A DNA stretch of 64,000 nt from Sarocladium kiliense (lineage: Eukaryota > Ascomycota > Sordariomycetes > Hypocreales > Sarocladiaceae): contig JAUZTG010000020.1 of assembly GCA_030734395.1 (NCBI GenBank), positions 2,170,001 to 2,234,000 of the forward strand, written 5' to 3'. Positions within the stretch are counted from its first letter, which is position 1; every line of letters starts with the position of its first letter. This document shows, in pieces, positions 12,701 through 23,810 of the stretch. The notes beneath the pieces are model-generated. The model had not been told where the DNA came from, did not search any database, and was given only the letters and a program-made list of their open reading frames with translations. A program made the position numbers and the translations under genes.

Positions 12701-12913
12701 GTCTCTGGACTTAGCGACCTACGGATAGGAGACGGAGCTGGCGATTCCAGGCCGCGGGATACTCGGGGACCAATGTCAACGGCACCACCGCCCGTGCCGC
12801 AGAAGGACGCGAGCATGCCACCTCCGCCAGCACCGCCGGTCAAGAAGAGCTCATTAGGGAGGCAGTTTGGAAGGCTAGGTGGCGCAGTGTCTGGGAAGAA
12901 CCGGCGGAGTTAG
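9709..12913 (+). CDS. VAC14: Vac14, scaffold of the PI3P 5-kinase (Fab1) complex
   Basis: Nine exons: 9709-9776, 9833-9995, 10054-10221, 10283-10946, 11002-11918, 11981-12099, 12159-12238, 12311-12470 and 12538-12913, 904 aa in frame. Vac14 is the HEAT-repeat scaffold that holds Fab1 and Fig4 together on the vacuole/endosome membrane and so controls PI(3,5)P2. Diagnostic blocks are the N-terminal NGGLIGLAAAAIALG, the HEAT block YYACEAMYNIAKVAKGEIL, the LPDFLGGILKFLSD region, and the C-terminal YLYKCMYGILMLLPQSSAF, all as in yeast and human Vac14. An acidic, lysine-rich loop (around residues 270-310) and a central Ser/Pro-rich loop (around 430-480) interrupt the HEAT repeats. The tail is proline-rich (PPPPAPPV) and ends basic. 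Two donors are weak (GTTGGT at 9996 and GTTCGT at 12471), but only they keep the conserved frame. It lies 87 bp from the convergent HAUS1-like gene. Confidence 0.93.
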
Positions 12914-13000
12914 ACGAGCCTCGGCTCTGCGGTTGCATGTATTTAAGCGCCCATGAAAGACAGAACCCCATTATCAACGGCAAGGTTCGCTGCAGCGTCG

Positions 13001-13927
13001 TCATCGCCGTCGAACAGGACTAGCCTGCTCTACAAGGCCCTCAAATACCTCGTCTCGACGCGATGTCATGCCTCGAAGCTGGCGGCGAAGTGCCTCCAAC
13101 TCTGCCCTAGCCCGGTCAGGATCACTTGGTAGACCTTGAAAGGCAGCAAGCTGTGCATCTAACTCCTTCTTTCGTGATAAAAGTTCCAGATACGCCTCCT
13201 CCTGGCTCGCAATGTCATCGATAGTGGGATGGTTACTGTCCACCGAAGCAGCCAGCTGAGCAACACGATCCTGCAGCTCAGGCAGCTGTGCTGAGGCAGC
13301 TTTGACACGGCGCTGCATATCGAGGTTCTCCTTGGGCATGTCCTCTGAGGGTTTGTATTCATTGCCCTGAAGACGGCGAAGAAACTCTTCGTTTGAAGCC
13401 AGTTCGGCGTCGAGATGGCGCTGGAGGATGGAGACGCGAGTCTTCATCTGCTCCATTTCGTAGATGCTGGTTTGGAGGGTGATCATGCGCCTAGCCATTG
13501 TTTCTGGGTCTGGGTTTGCGATGCCGAGGGTTACGGCTGAAGAGGCGAGGGCGTCGAGGGCGGTTTGGCCTTCGGTTGGGAGTTCATCTTCGATTGCTGC
13601 AAGGAGGCCTTCTCTTAGCTGACGATGTGAGAATTTTCCTTGGGGTGATGAAGACGTAGTGTCGGCGTCTTGCAGCTCTTGCAAGGCCGTAGCTTCAGCT
13701 TGAGCGAGGAGATGGCGCTCTTCGTCTGCTTGCTCGTTGGCTGAGGCGAGGGCGAGGAGCGCTTTGAGGGTTTCTGGGTTGCGCTCGAAGGGGGGAAGGG
13801 AAGAGGTGGAGGGGAGTTTGGAGGCGAGCCAGGTGTCGATGTAGGACCAGTCGCGGGCGGTGGATGCAGCGAGGCGGGCGATAGAGGGGGAGAAGATGGC
13901 GGTGTTGGAATCGAGGTGGTGAGCCAT
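13001..13927 (-). CDS. HAUS1-like augmin complex subunit (coiled coil)
   Basis: Single exon of 308 aa. The N-terminus (SPSIARLAASTARDWSY, then DTWLASKLP and PPFERNPETLKALLALA) matches what I recall of fungal proteins annotated as HAUS augmin-like complex subunit 1. The rest is dominated by coiled coil: about residues 155-215 and 225-300, with regular Leu/Glu/Lys heptads. Augmin binds spindle microtubules and recruits gamma-tubulin for branching nucleation. There is no catalytic motif. Identification rests on the N-terminal block and overall coiled-coil layout, so another coiled-coil spindle protein remains possible. It is convergent with VAC14 and divergent from the TPR/J-domain gene; a hexanucleotide array lies 27 bp upstream of its ATG. 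Confidence 0.62.
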   Translation of the reverse strand: MAHHLDSNTAIFSPSIARLAASTARDWSYIDTWLASKLPSTSSLPPFERNPETLKALLALASANEQADEERHLLAQAEATALQELQDADTTSSSPQGKFSHRQLREGLLAAIEDELPTEGQTALDALASSAVTLGIANPDPETMARRMITLQTSIYEMEQMKTRVSILQRHLDAELASNEEFLRRLQGNEYKPSEDMPKENLDMQRRVKAASAQLPELQDRVAQLAASVDSNHPTIDDIASQEEAYLELLSRKKELDAQLAAFQGLPSDPDRARAELEALRRQLRGMTSRRDEVFEGLVEQASPVRRR

Positions 13928-14667
13928 AGTGGGTGAGGGTGAGATGGATGGGGGTGAGGTTGAGGTTGAGGTTGAGGTTGAGGTTGAGGTTGAGGTTGAG
14001 GTTGAGGGTCAGGAGGGCATCGTCATGAGGTTGAGAGTGAGAGTGATGATGTTCACGCAGGCCAGCAGATGCTATGCTATGCTATACGATTCGCCTGGTG
14101 ATGCTGGTGCTTCTGCTGTACTGTCAGTGTATCCAGTCGTTGAGAGAAGGTTTGGGGATGGTGGTGAGTGCCGTTCATGGCCTTAGCCGGATGAAGTCAA
14201 GTTCACGGACGGACACAGCCTTATTCGGGTTGGTGATGGCGCTGATTGAGGCCCCTGCAACCTCTCCAAGTGACACCCTGGCAGGCCCTGGCAGTTTCTG
14301 ATGGCGGGGTACACTGCCCAGTAAAGACTCGTGGTGGTGTCTGCTGGTACCCCTCTAACAGCCGCCCCGGTTCCTGAATGACATCCATCCTCGCCAGTCG
14401 CAAAGGACAGCGTGGGCACTTCCCGCATCTCTTTAACTTCCACCCTCGACCTCTCTGTTCCTCCCCCGGAACTCTGCCATGACCGCTTCCTCTTAGACTG
14501 CGTGTCTGCTTTCTTGTACGATTTGCCTCATTGGCCTTTCTTCTCTTCTCTCCTGTGCCTTGACCATTTACACACTGTTTGATTAAGCCAATCCATCAAC
14601 ACGCATCGTCCTTTGGGCGCTGCACATCTGTGTCACATCACTCCTGTAAACCACAGCATCAGCCACC
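13928..14667. other. Divergent promoter, HAUS1-like / TPR-J protein
   Basis: Shared upstream region of two divergent genes. Apart from the hexanucleotide array it holds a pyrimidine-rich stretch (about 14435-14570) that is typical of fungal 5' flanks. Confidence 0.5.
13955..14007. repeat. TGAGGT hexanucleotide microsatellite
   Basis: Eight perfect copies of TGAGGT in tandem (13955-14002) followed by one imperfect copy, located 27 bp upstream of the HAUS1-like start codon, that is in its 5' UTR or core promoter. A few further degenerate units lie on both sides. Confidence 0.95.
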
Positions 14668-16295
14668 ATGCACCTCAAGATTTCGACCCTCGCTCTCGCC
14701 GCGGGCTTGCTGGCCACCGCTGGTATTTCGACAGCCCAGGATGTCCCCTCCGATCTGCCTGTCTCGGAGCTGCTCTCCACGGCGCAAACCCACCTGGCAC
14801 GTGGCGAGACCAACGAGGCCCTCACCTTCTACGATGCAGCCATCGCACGCGATCCCAGCAACTACCTCACCTTTTTCAAGCGCGCCACGACCTACCTCTC
14901 TCTCGGACGAACCAACCAGGCGACCGATGACTTCAACAAGGTCCTGGCTTTGAAGCCTGGCTTCGAAGGCGCACACGTCCAGCTGGCCAAGATCAAGGCC
15001 AAGACGGGCGATTGGGACGCTGCACGGGCCGAGTACGTCGCTGCTAACAAGGCGGCTGACTCTGTGGAGATCACCGAACTGGATGAGGCCAAGGGTGCGG
15101 CCAAGTTGGCAGAGGACGCAGCGGCAGCCGGCCAGTGGGAGGAGTGTGTCAACCAAGCCGGTGCCGCCATCGTCATCGCTTCTCGCGCGCCTAGACTCAG
15201 AGAGCTCCGAGGAAAATGTCGATTCGAGCGAGGCGAGTTGGAGGAGGGCATGGCAGACATGCAGCACCTCCTGCAGATGAAGCCTGGCGATACAACTCCC
15301 CATGTCGTCATTTCCGCAACCGCGTTCTACGGCCTCGGTGATATGGCTCTCGGTCTCGGCCAGATCAAGAAGTGCCTGCACTCCGATCCGGACTCCAAGG
15401 TCTGCAAGAAGCTGCACAAGCAGGAGAAGGCCATTCAAAAGGCAATGAACAAGGCAGAGGGCCAACTGGAGAAGGGACAGACCACGTCGGCTGGGAGGAC
15501 GCTTATGGGAACGGCCGAAGAGCCTGGGCTTGTGGCTAGTGTTCGGGAGCAGAGCGAGGCGCTGCGTGAGGCCGGTCATATCCCTTCATCCGCAGCCTTT
15601 GGCCTCTACAATAAGGTCATCGACATGACATGTCAGGCGTATGCCGAGGTATGTTAATCTCCGCAAACCCTCCTCCTTGTGATGTATGCTAACGAGGTCC
15701 ATTGAAGTCAAATCATCGAGATGTCGACAAGTACTGTACCGAAGCCCTTCAGAACAACCCCGACTCATTCTGGGGTCTCCTACACAAGGGCAAAGCCCAA
15801 CTCCGCGCCGAAAACTACGAAGCCTCCATCAACATCCTCGAACAAGCCAAAGAAGCCGACCCCTCCAAACGCGGGAAAGTCGACCCGATCCTCCGCAAAG
15901 CCCAGATCGCCCTCAAACGCAGCAAGACAAAGGACTACTACAAGGTTCTCGGTGTAGCCTCCGACGCAGACGAGAAACAGATCAAATCAGCGTACCGTAA
16001 GGCATCGAAGCAGTATCACCCGGACAAGGCAGCAAAACAAGGCATCCCGAAGGAGGATGCGGAGAAGAAGATGGCGAGTATTAATGAGGCGTATGAGGTG
16101 TTGAGTGATCCGGAGTTGAGGGCGAGGTTCGATAGAGGCGATGATCCAAACTCACATGAGGGGCAGCAAGGTGGTGGTGGTAACCCGTTCCATGGAAGTC
16201 CGTTCGGAGGAGGCAACCCGTTCGGAGGCGGCAATCCGTTCATGTTCCAGCAAGGGGGCGGCGGTCCTGGAGGGTTCAAGTTCCACTTTGGTTGA
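14668..16295 (+). CDS. ER-lumenal TPR and J-domain co-chaperone (DNAJC3/P58IPK type)
   Basis: Exons 14668-15648 and 15708-16295, joined phase 0, 522 aa. The N-terminus is a good signal peptide (basic MHLK, then ISTLALAAGLLATAGIS, cleavage near A23). TPR repeats fill roughly residues 30-390 (for example GETNEALTFYDAAIARDPSN and the pair starting at exon 2 with YCTEALQNNPDSFWG). The J-domain spans about 407-470 (DYYKVLGV, then YHPDK with His-Pro-Asp at 431-433). The C-terminus is Gly/Phe-rich with repeated GGGNPF units. DNAJC3-type proteins stimulate BiP/Kar2 and help misfolded proteins in the ER lumen. There is no HDEL/KDEL signal; the chain ends in FKFHFG. The intron (59 nt, GTATGT...AAG) sits between two TPR repeats. 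Confidence 0.9.
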
Positions 16296-17134
16296 TGATA
16301 GACGAAGAGTAAGATTTATGGAGCAGGGTGTTGCTTGGACAGAGCTCAGAAGAAGAGGGCGTTTCAGCGGTTGTCTTTCATTCATCACAGGCGTCAATTG
16401 GAGTTTCAGGGGAGGGCTTCTCCTACAGGTTGGCCTTCTCTCATGTACATAGCCTTACCCGAGGTAGTCAAAAATCTGCCGCGAACATCGCTGGCATGGG
16501 ATGGCATCTTCTCACATTGCTCGAGTGGAACTGGTGGGCCGCTTTCCAAGGTCGTGATACTCCATCATATGTAACAGGCACAAGGAGATCACGAAATGCG
16601 AAGTCATAGGTGATTCGGTGAAGAGCAGTGTCCAAGGACTTATATTCGGAAAAGATACGCCATCGCCAAGCACCCTTTTGTCTTTGTTTTCATTTTGCCC
16701 AAGAAAAATGAACCGAGTATGCCGCCGCTGTATCTAGACAAAGTCTGCAAAAACAACAGGTTTTCCCCCCTGAAATACCCTCCAGTGAGACCCGCGAAGA
16801 TGGCAAACACATCTTAGGCTTCTCCGTCCATACATGAACCACCCTCGAATCGTCTACTCCCGCTGCTCCCCTTGTCACATGCCCAGTCACCATCATGACT
16901 GCCGAAACCTTCTCGTCAATCGAAGAATGTTTGTGTGTTTCCTATATGTACAGTAGATATTGGCGGGGACCGGCAATCGCTGTCGATTAAGAGGATGGGT
17001 TTCGTCGTTATCGTTGGAAAAGCCAGATGAAGGCTTGTCGACTGCGCTTACTTGCCAAAATCTTTTTATCGAGTTGATCGAGTCGTCCGCCGTGATTGGT
17101 AGGTGTCAGATGCTGACGCGCCAAGGTGCTAAGC
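16296..17134. other. Intergenic, between convergent genes
   Basis: 3' flanks of the TPR/J-domain gene (+) and the mitoferrin gene (-). No further gene seen. Confidence 0.5.
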
Positions 17135-18619
17135 TTAGGAGGCATCGTTTCGCTTAATGAAGTACGACCTGGGAAAAGGATTTTGGTCAGCCTGGATCAT
17201 CACACGCAAATGAGAAGGGCGGAGAGGACATACTTTGAGAACTCATAAGCCGACCAGCAAATGGCCGTACTGGGCATCGTAGTAACCACACGTGGGCGCA
17301 TGCCCTTGAAGAATCCCTTGAAGCCCTCACGCTGGAACAGTAATTGACATCCAGCCCAGAAACTGTTCACATTCCTCAACTGCGGGTCAGAAGCGGTACC
17401 TCGGGTCTGCAGCATGGTCTTGATGACATCCATAGGCGTCGTGAGACCTGCCGCGAAACCACCAGCCACACCACCAGCGACGCAGTGTGTGAGCGGGTCG
17501 TAGGCCTTCTCTGGGTTCATAATGGTCGACATCGACTCGTATGCGAGGAATTGGAGGGCAGTGAAGGGGACAGTCATGGACAAGGTCGTGGGGTACGAGA
17601 TGTAGAAGGCTCCGAGACCTTCATTTCGGTAGACGTATCGTGCGCAGTCGACCATGGAACGGTACATCCTGCTGGAGTCCTGGATTTGCATGCGCTGCTT
17701 GATGACTATCGCATGAGGTCAGTGTGTCGTACTCGTCGACTCGTGTGAGAAAGGTTAATTACCATCGAAGGGGTTCATGAAGGCATCGCTCGCGATCGTT
17801 GCGGCAGCACCGCTAGTGGCTATAGAATTAATCGTCAGCAAAGAGTTTCCCTGCTCACAGGTGGGTAATAAGGACTTACCGGCAGCCAACGGGTGGTGCT
17901 CGCCAGCTTTGTTGCCACCCATCGCATGCTTGACAGCCTCATATGTAGCAAAGTACACGGCGTGAGCCGGACCTGTGAGAACGTGCTGTCAGTACCGCAA
18001 ATCATGGCTCCAAAGCTAGCCATTGCAAGCTGTTAAAGGGTGATTCATACCAGCTCCGACAATAACACTGGACATGCCACGCCATAGGCTAAAAAATCCC
18101 TCCGTGGACGCTATTTGGTAGGTGCTACGGAGCACGCCGGTATGTGCGGTCGTCGCGCTCGGGTGGAGGATTTGCATTCGGGTCTATGAGGTGAAGTTAG
18201 CATACTCGAGCTCGCAAATCTTAGTATCGTTGTCCGGTAGGAAATGGGAAATCGCACCTTAATCGCATCGATGGGGTACATGGCCGTGTGCTCCTAAAGA
18301 CCAAAGTCAGTATCCCGATGCCGGGTCTCAAAAGCCCGCAGATGGCGACAAGGGGCGCAAAGAACGTACGGCAATGCCTGCAAATGCGCCTGCTGCCATG
18401 TTCTGCAGCAGGGAGAAGTTGGGTGGAAGCGCTTCATAGCTATATCAAGCACGTGCGGTTAGCGAGGAGTCCTGTTGCATCCCGTCATCTCAGCCCTTGA
18501 ATACGGCAGCTTGCAATGTTGAAGGTGACTGAGAAAACGGTGTTTTCGGCCCAGGGTAACCAGGCAAGGGGCAAAGCATACTCATATTCCTCGACCGGCT
18601 CGGAAGATGGCTGGGCCAT
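17135..18619 (-). CDS. MRS4: Mitoferrin, mitochondrial iron carrier
   Basis: Eight exons on the minus strand: 18619-18582, 18439-18370, 18293-18258, 18183-18051, 17972-17880, 17819-17763, 17705-17234 and 17168-17135, giving 310 aa, close to yeast Mrs3/Mrs4. All three mitochondrial-carrier signatures are present: PIDAIKTRMQ, PFDVIKQRMQ and PMDVIKTMLQ, each at the end of an odd-numbered helix. Between them are blocks diagnostic of mitoferrin: AGAFAGIAEHTAMYPID, SLWRGMSSVIVGAGPAHAVYF and GGVAGGFAAGLTTPMD. The protein brings Fe2+ into the matrix for heme and Fe-S synthesis and acts in the inner membrane. An in-frame stop just upstream fixes the ATG at 18619. The last exon codes only for the C-terminal FIKRNDAS and stop. 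Seven introns in 1.5 kb make it the most intron-dense gene here. Confidence 0.93.
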
Positions 18620-20175
18620 GGCGGCCACAGCTTCAGGCGATCCGCCGAGAACCTTGGGTTCGAAGGAAGCCAGCTTGACAGCTGCTCAAGGTCGAAGCGC
18701 AGGAATGCCCGGGCTCCTGACACTATTCAGAGGTAGTCGATTGGCTCGGGCGAATCGAAGGGTGCTGGACGAAGCACCGCGACAGATTGCTTGTGTATGC
18801 GCGACCACCGGACACGTTGTTGCGTCGGGGGGTTTGCCGCGGAGCTGCGAGAAATTTCCACTACCGGCGTGAGGCGTGTCGAGGAAGGGTGCTGGGTCGA
18901 TGGAGGAGGGAAGGAAAGACGCCAGACAAAGAGGGAAAATATGGCAGCCCAGGAGAAGTGAAGGGATTCCGGCGAAGTAGAGGAGGGAGAAAAGTGAGAG
19001 TGCCCTGGAGAACAGGCGGTGGTGGACGTAAGCTCCGGCGACGGTGGTGGCAGAGGTAACAGGAAGAGAGGCCAGGCAAGTCAAATCAAGTCCGTCAGAT
19101 AAGTTTAGCGACTGACGGACGGCAGCCCGAGTTGATGATGCTTGGACACTGCCCGTCACTGCTAGCAGGGGCCCAGCGAAACGGTACTTGCAGGTCTCGG
19201 GGCAATTTGCGCTCTCCGCCGCGTACCTGTTGCTAGTGTCTCTAGTGCCTGGGCGCTGTAAATTGTCGCCGTGCTGCCGCTACACCTCGCTGGGTCATTC
19301 CCAATTTGGGCGAGTCCCCCTACCCTGCACCCATACAATTCCTCTCCGGGTGAGTTGTCCCCAAGAAATTTTCCCGCCCCGTCGCCGACCTCGGATCTCC
19401 GGCTGGATGGCTATCTCCAGAGCCAGTGAGGCACGCATTTGTCCGAGGAGAAGTTGAATCCCCGAGCCGCTCTCGTGCGAATTGAATGTCGGGGAATTTG
19501 TCCAGCTTATCAATCGGTGTGTTGCATGCCTCACCTGCCATGATCAACGTGACGACATTATTCTTCATGACATGTGACAGCACCTGAACAATAAGACTTC
19601 CAAGCAACCATAATCTGCTTTGTGGTTTGGTCGCTATCAGAGGCTTCTTCAACTCCTGCCCAGCCACTTCTCAGCCGCGGCTGGGGCCTTCAAACCCAGA
19701 CACGCACCTGATGTAGCCGATAGTCTCGCTTCTGCACAGAGTAACTGCGCGACATTATATCCCAGGAGCTCCCCGTTGGCTCCATCTGATAAACAAATCC
19801 CAAGCAAGGGCACTCCCAGCACCGTCCCCCACGTCCCCCATCCTAGCCAATTGCGTCCCGCCTGCGTGGCCAGCGCCACCACTAGGTTCTCCTTTATCAA
19901 TCTTAAACCTCTGGACACGTAATATTAACATCTACAACCTGTCAAGGGTGCGAACTTTTGGATCACGAGGGTCTCGGATGAGGATATGAGGCATGGAGGG
20001 GTAAAAAAGTTATGATCCGTGCATATGTGCTTGTACCCCGATGATGCCGGCCACAGGGCCGTGCCTTCCATCCAATCTTTCGGCTATCAAAACACCGTGC
20101 TCCCGGTATGTGGTTATGACTAAAAGTAGCCCAGGAACTCCATCATGTGTTCGTATTGATTCATGTCCTTCGCAT
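18620..20175. other. Intergenic, 1.55 kb
   Basis: Upstream region of mitoferrin and 3' flank of ATG9, both on the minus strand. Open frames at 18686-19159 and 19188-19922 show no family content. No RNA gene recognised. Confidence 0.45.
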
Positions 20176-22992
20176 TTATACCATGTTCACTCCTCGACGG
20201 TTGCGTTGGGTTTGCCGAAGCTGGTAGATCATGCCCAAAACACCTGCCTCAGGCTCGCCAGTATTCGCAGCGCTGTTCTCCCGGCTCAAGCCCCTGCCTG
20301 GTGATGTCTCCCACGTTGACTCGTCAAGCATTCCGCCTCCCTCCTGCATCTCATCGTCTATTCTGAGCTGGCTGCGCCCTCCGTCCTCCAGCATTTCCTC
20401 GATGATCTGCTCCTCGCCGCGATATGCCCCGCGTGGATGTCGTGACTGGTGCAGACTTCTCACGAGACTTGCACTGGGAGGTTGGTGATGAGGATCGAGG
20501 AGCATCGATGCCATTGGTGACGGCTGCGGCAACGCTCCCTTGCCGCCGCGCAATGGCCTTGCGGGGACAGGGCCGACCCCAGTCCCTCGGGTACGAGATC
20601 TCCCAGTATCGGTACGCCCTCCATGAGAGCCTTGTAAGTCACCCATGAGACTGGGCGAGTTCAATCCAGCAAACACTGGCGGTGGGTGGAAAGGCTGCTG
20701 GCGCGCCAATGGCGGTTGATGGCCAGGAATTCCCGTTTTGGGGTTGATGACATAGTTGTCGATAAAGCCATAGTACGAGGCTGCCATCTTCCCATGCTTG
20801 GTGGAATAGTAGTCTTCACGTACATCGTGGCCTTGCCCTTGCTGTGCGAAATCCCCAACACCCTTCTTGAAGTCGAAGACGGCGAAGGAGCACACGTAGC
20901 CTAAGCCGTCCACGTGGATGGTGAATTCCCGGAAAAAGTCCACAATCTGATCGCTGCACTTCGGCAGTGAGAATAGTAAGATCATTGGCGTTGTAATGAT
21001 TCCGAGGATCTCTTCCAAAAGAATGATCACCTTCATCTTGTAGAGTTCCGAAAATTCCTGCTTGACTTCAGAGCTGTGCAGCCGTCCCTCCCAATGTTTC
21101 GGCATGTAGTGTGTATACTCAATGACGTTGCGCATCGCATACTCGGGATTGAAGACCGTCGTCTCTTCCGAAACGATTCCTCTGGTCATGGCCCAGATGG
21201 CACCAAAGATGCCAAGGTAGAAGAGCACGGTGCGGTCCTTGGTGATCTCAAATCCGAGGAACAACTCAGAGTCAAAGATGGTCAAAACCGCCAATACCGC
21301 GGTGATAGCCCCGGACATGAACGCAATTGATCTTGCAACTTCCTCTGTCGCACGCTTGGGAAACTGATCCAGATATCGGGTTGCAAAAGGGTAAGACATG
21401 TGTAGTCTTTCGTAGAACATGTGCTGCACTTCGTTGAACTCCCGGAACTTCCATTCCGCCAGCGCAGTATATTTGCGCGCTGCTGCCATCTTCGGATCCT
21501 TCTGGTATTCCTGCCACAAGTCAGTAAGAAGATACGGAAGCCTTGAAAGGAGGTGACTGACATTGTAGTAGGTGAAGAAGGACACAACCAAAACATAGGC
21601 GAGCACGAACGGTGTGAGCATCAGGTTCATGATACCTGCAAATATGAAACGCTGTTTAAGCTTCTGGCTCAGTACGCCACGGCGATCCGCGCGCAGGAAG
21701 TCCTGCGTAACCTGGCCCAATCTGTTGAACGCCATGTCGAGGATGGAGTACTGCAGGTACCAGATCATGGTCGTTGACAGCAACTGACGATTTCTGAGGA
21801 ACGGCAGAGGCAATGACAAGTCCAAGATATCCTTGTTGATCAGTGCAATAAGATAATTGTCTTGCCGCATGAGTCGATTGGCAATATCGTGTGCATCGAG
21901 TCTTTCCTTAGACTGGCTACCCAAGTAACCCCTGAGCTTCGGGGGTATGTTAGCAGCAGTCTTGGGGTTATGATCGCGTAGTGCCATCAATCGCGCCACG
22001 ACATCCTGCCAGGAGATGGTCTGCATGTCCTGCTCGGGGATTTCGAGTAGGTGGACGAAGAAATCTCGAATGTGCAACAGGCGCCGCATCTCGAAGAACA
22101 ACTGTACCGACTTCCATATGAAGTAGAATGAGTAGAACCATATCCCTATACTCCATAGAGTAGACATATTGCGTGTGCATTGTGGTACCACCACTTGGTC
22201 GAGCGACTTGCTGTGAGGAAGTTTGCTGTAGTCAACGCACTGGCAGAGGAAAGTGAGCAGGACAGCCACAAACAGCGTCTTACTGTTCAAGCATTAGCTT
22301 CGTGTTACTGGCATATGAACACACAAAACTCACAGCAGTTGCAGAGCATTCGAGCTTTGGATGACCCAAAGGCCACCTCCTTCATAGTAGTGGTAGACAT
22401 CACGGACAAAGCTGTCAAGGTTCGTAACATTGACCCATCGCCACATCGCCTTATCTCTCGCGTTGTTTATCTTCACAGAATTCAGCACAGATCGCGGTCG
22501 ATCCCGGATTGGACCGCTTGGAAGGTTATCAGGGTGTAATGGTTGCTGCGCCGCGGCAGCATTCCACATCTCCTGGTTATGTCTGGTAGACGGGCCGGCT
22601 CCAGAGGTGCCGGCATGAGAGGGGTGGTGAGTATCTTGTCTTTGTTTGTTGCTTGGGTCGTTCGGCTCGATCAAAAGGGATGTCGGAACGTCGTTGTCGA
22701 AATCGTCATCTGGATGCGGCCACTTCGAAACTCCGCCTTCACTTCGCAACGCATGTCCACCCAAAGGTCGAGCATGACCTCCGATGTGCCCGCTGGCGAC
22801 AGTAATGCGACTATCACCGGCATCAAGTCCTATCGCAGCTTCGTCGTCGCTGAAATGGTGGCGAAGGTTCTCTTCGTCAAGGCGAAGTGTATCGTCCCCG
22901 TCTGGATCATCTTCGCGTGCTCGGAGCTCTTCGTAGAAAGACCGGCCTGTAGCCATGTTTCCCCCAAGCCGGCTGAACATGTTCGAAGGCAT
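20176..22992 (-). CDS. ATG9: Autophagy-related protein 9, lipid scramblase
   Basis: Exons 22992-22334 and 22282-20176 (intron 51 nt, phase 2). A second intron, 21561-21511 (51 nt, GTCAGT...GGCAG), is very likely: it carries no stop and is a multiple of three, but removing it joins FFTYYN to EYQKDP, which matches the conserved ATG9 pattern. With it the protein is 904 aa, without it 921. Family blocks are WRWVNVTNLDSFVRDVY-like residues near 190, ISWQDVV, NYLIALINKDILDL, EWKFREFNE, and ILLEEILGIITTPMIL followed by VDFFREFT. Several hydrophobic segments cover the core; both tails are long and disordered. ATG9 moves in Golgi-derived vesicles to the phagophore assembly site and scrambles lipids so that Atg2-delivered lipid can expand the membrane. 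ATG4 is encoded 21 kb to the right. Confidence 0.95.
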
Positions 22993-23810
22993 TGCGTCGT
23001 AGTCGTTGAGTCCCCGTGTGGACAGTGACGAGCCAGCGAAGGCCGAGGGCAGCAGGTATGAGACTGGAGTCAGATGCAGGTAATCGCAAGCTCGTTAAGC
23101 ATCGTGAAGTCTAGTCGGGCTTTATGTATTCTTCGTGGTGATTAGCGGTCAAGGAGTTGAAGTCTGAATGGTGTAAGCAAAGTTGCAAGACTCACATGTG
23201 GAATGGTCCCAAGGACCTGCAGGATGAGATGAAGTCGTCTCTGCCTGTCCGTGCTGGTCACAAGGGCCTTTGGAGCATGACCTCAGACCCATGAGCTAAG
23301 GCGAACAGCAGCGACCGTAGAGGCGTGGGGTTGAGTCTGGACGCCTGCAAGGCTTTGCCTTTAGCGCGACCAAGACATCAGCCGGTGCGTTGACTCAAGT
23401 AAAGCTGAATGGACCTGGAAACTCCAGTAGACGTAGGAATACGTTGGACTCGTTCAATGAAGAGAGCAGGGAGAGGAGAGCTGGTGCCTCGCGTAGGCAT
23501 GTGCTTGTCGATAAGCCCCAGGTTGGCATGCCCCTGCAGGACTCCACAACGATCAACCACACCAAGCCAGTGGCCGTCACCGAGCCCACCGTGAGCCCAA
23601 AGAAAGCACGGCACCCTCTACTCTCATAACGTCCTTGAGCGCTGGCAACTTGGCTGAAGTTGCGATATTGGATGTATTCGCTACAGTCGCTGTTGTAGCA
23701 GAGAGAGGCCGGTCATAGACAGTGTCTATGCATGGGCTGTGTGGCGTCGAGTAAAGGACAAATCCCCCACCTTCTCTTCGCGCTGTACGATCAGCAAGCA
23801 CTCTGGCACC
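22993..23810. other. Divergent promoter, ATG9 / COG6
   Basis: 818 bp between the divergent start codons of ATG9 and COG6. Open frames at 23378-23629 on both strands are mutual shadows without family content. Confidence 0.5.

Noticed and set aside
14659..15579. 306-codon minus-strand open frame
   Set aside because: Exact antisense shadow of the TPR/J-domain gene; low-complexity Leu/Gly text caused by its codon bias.
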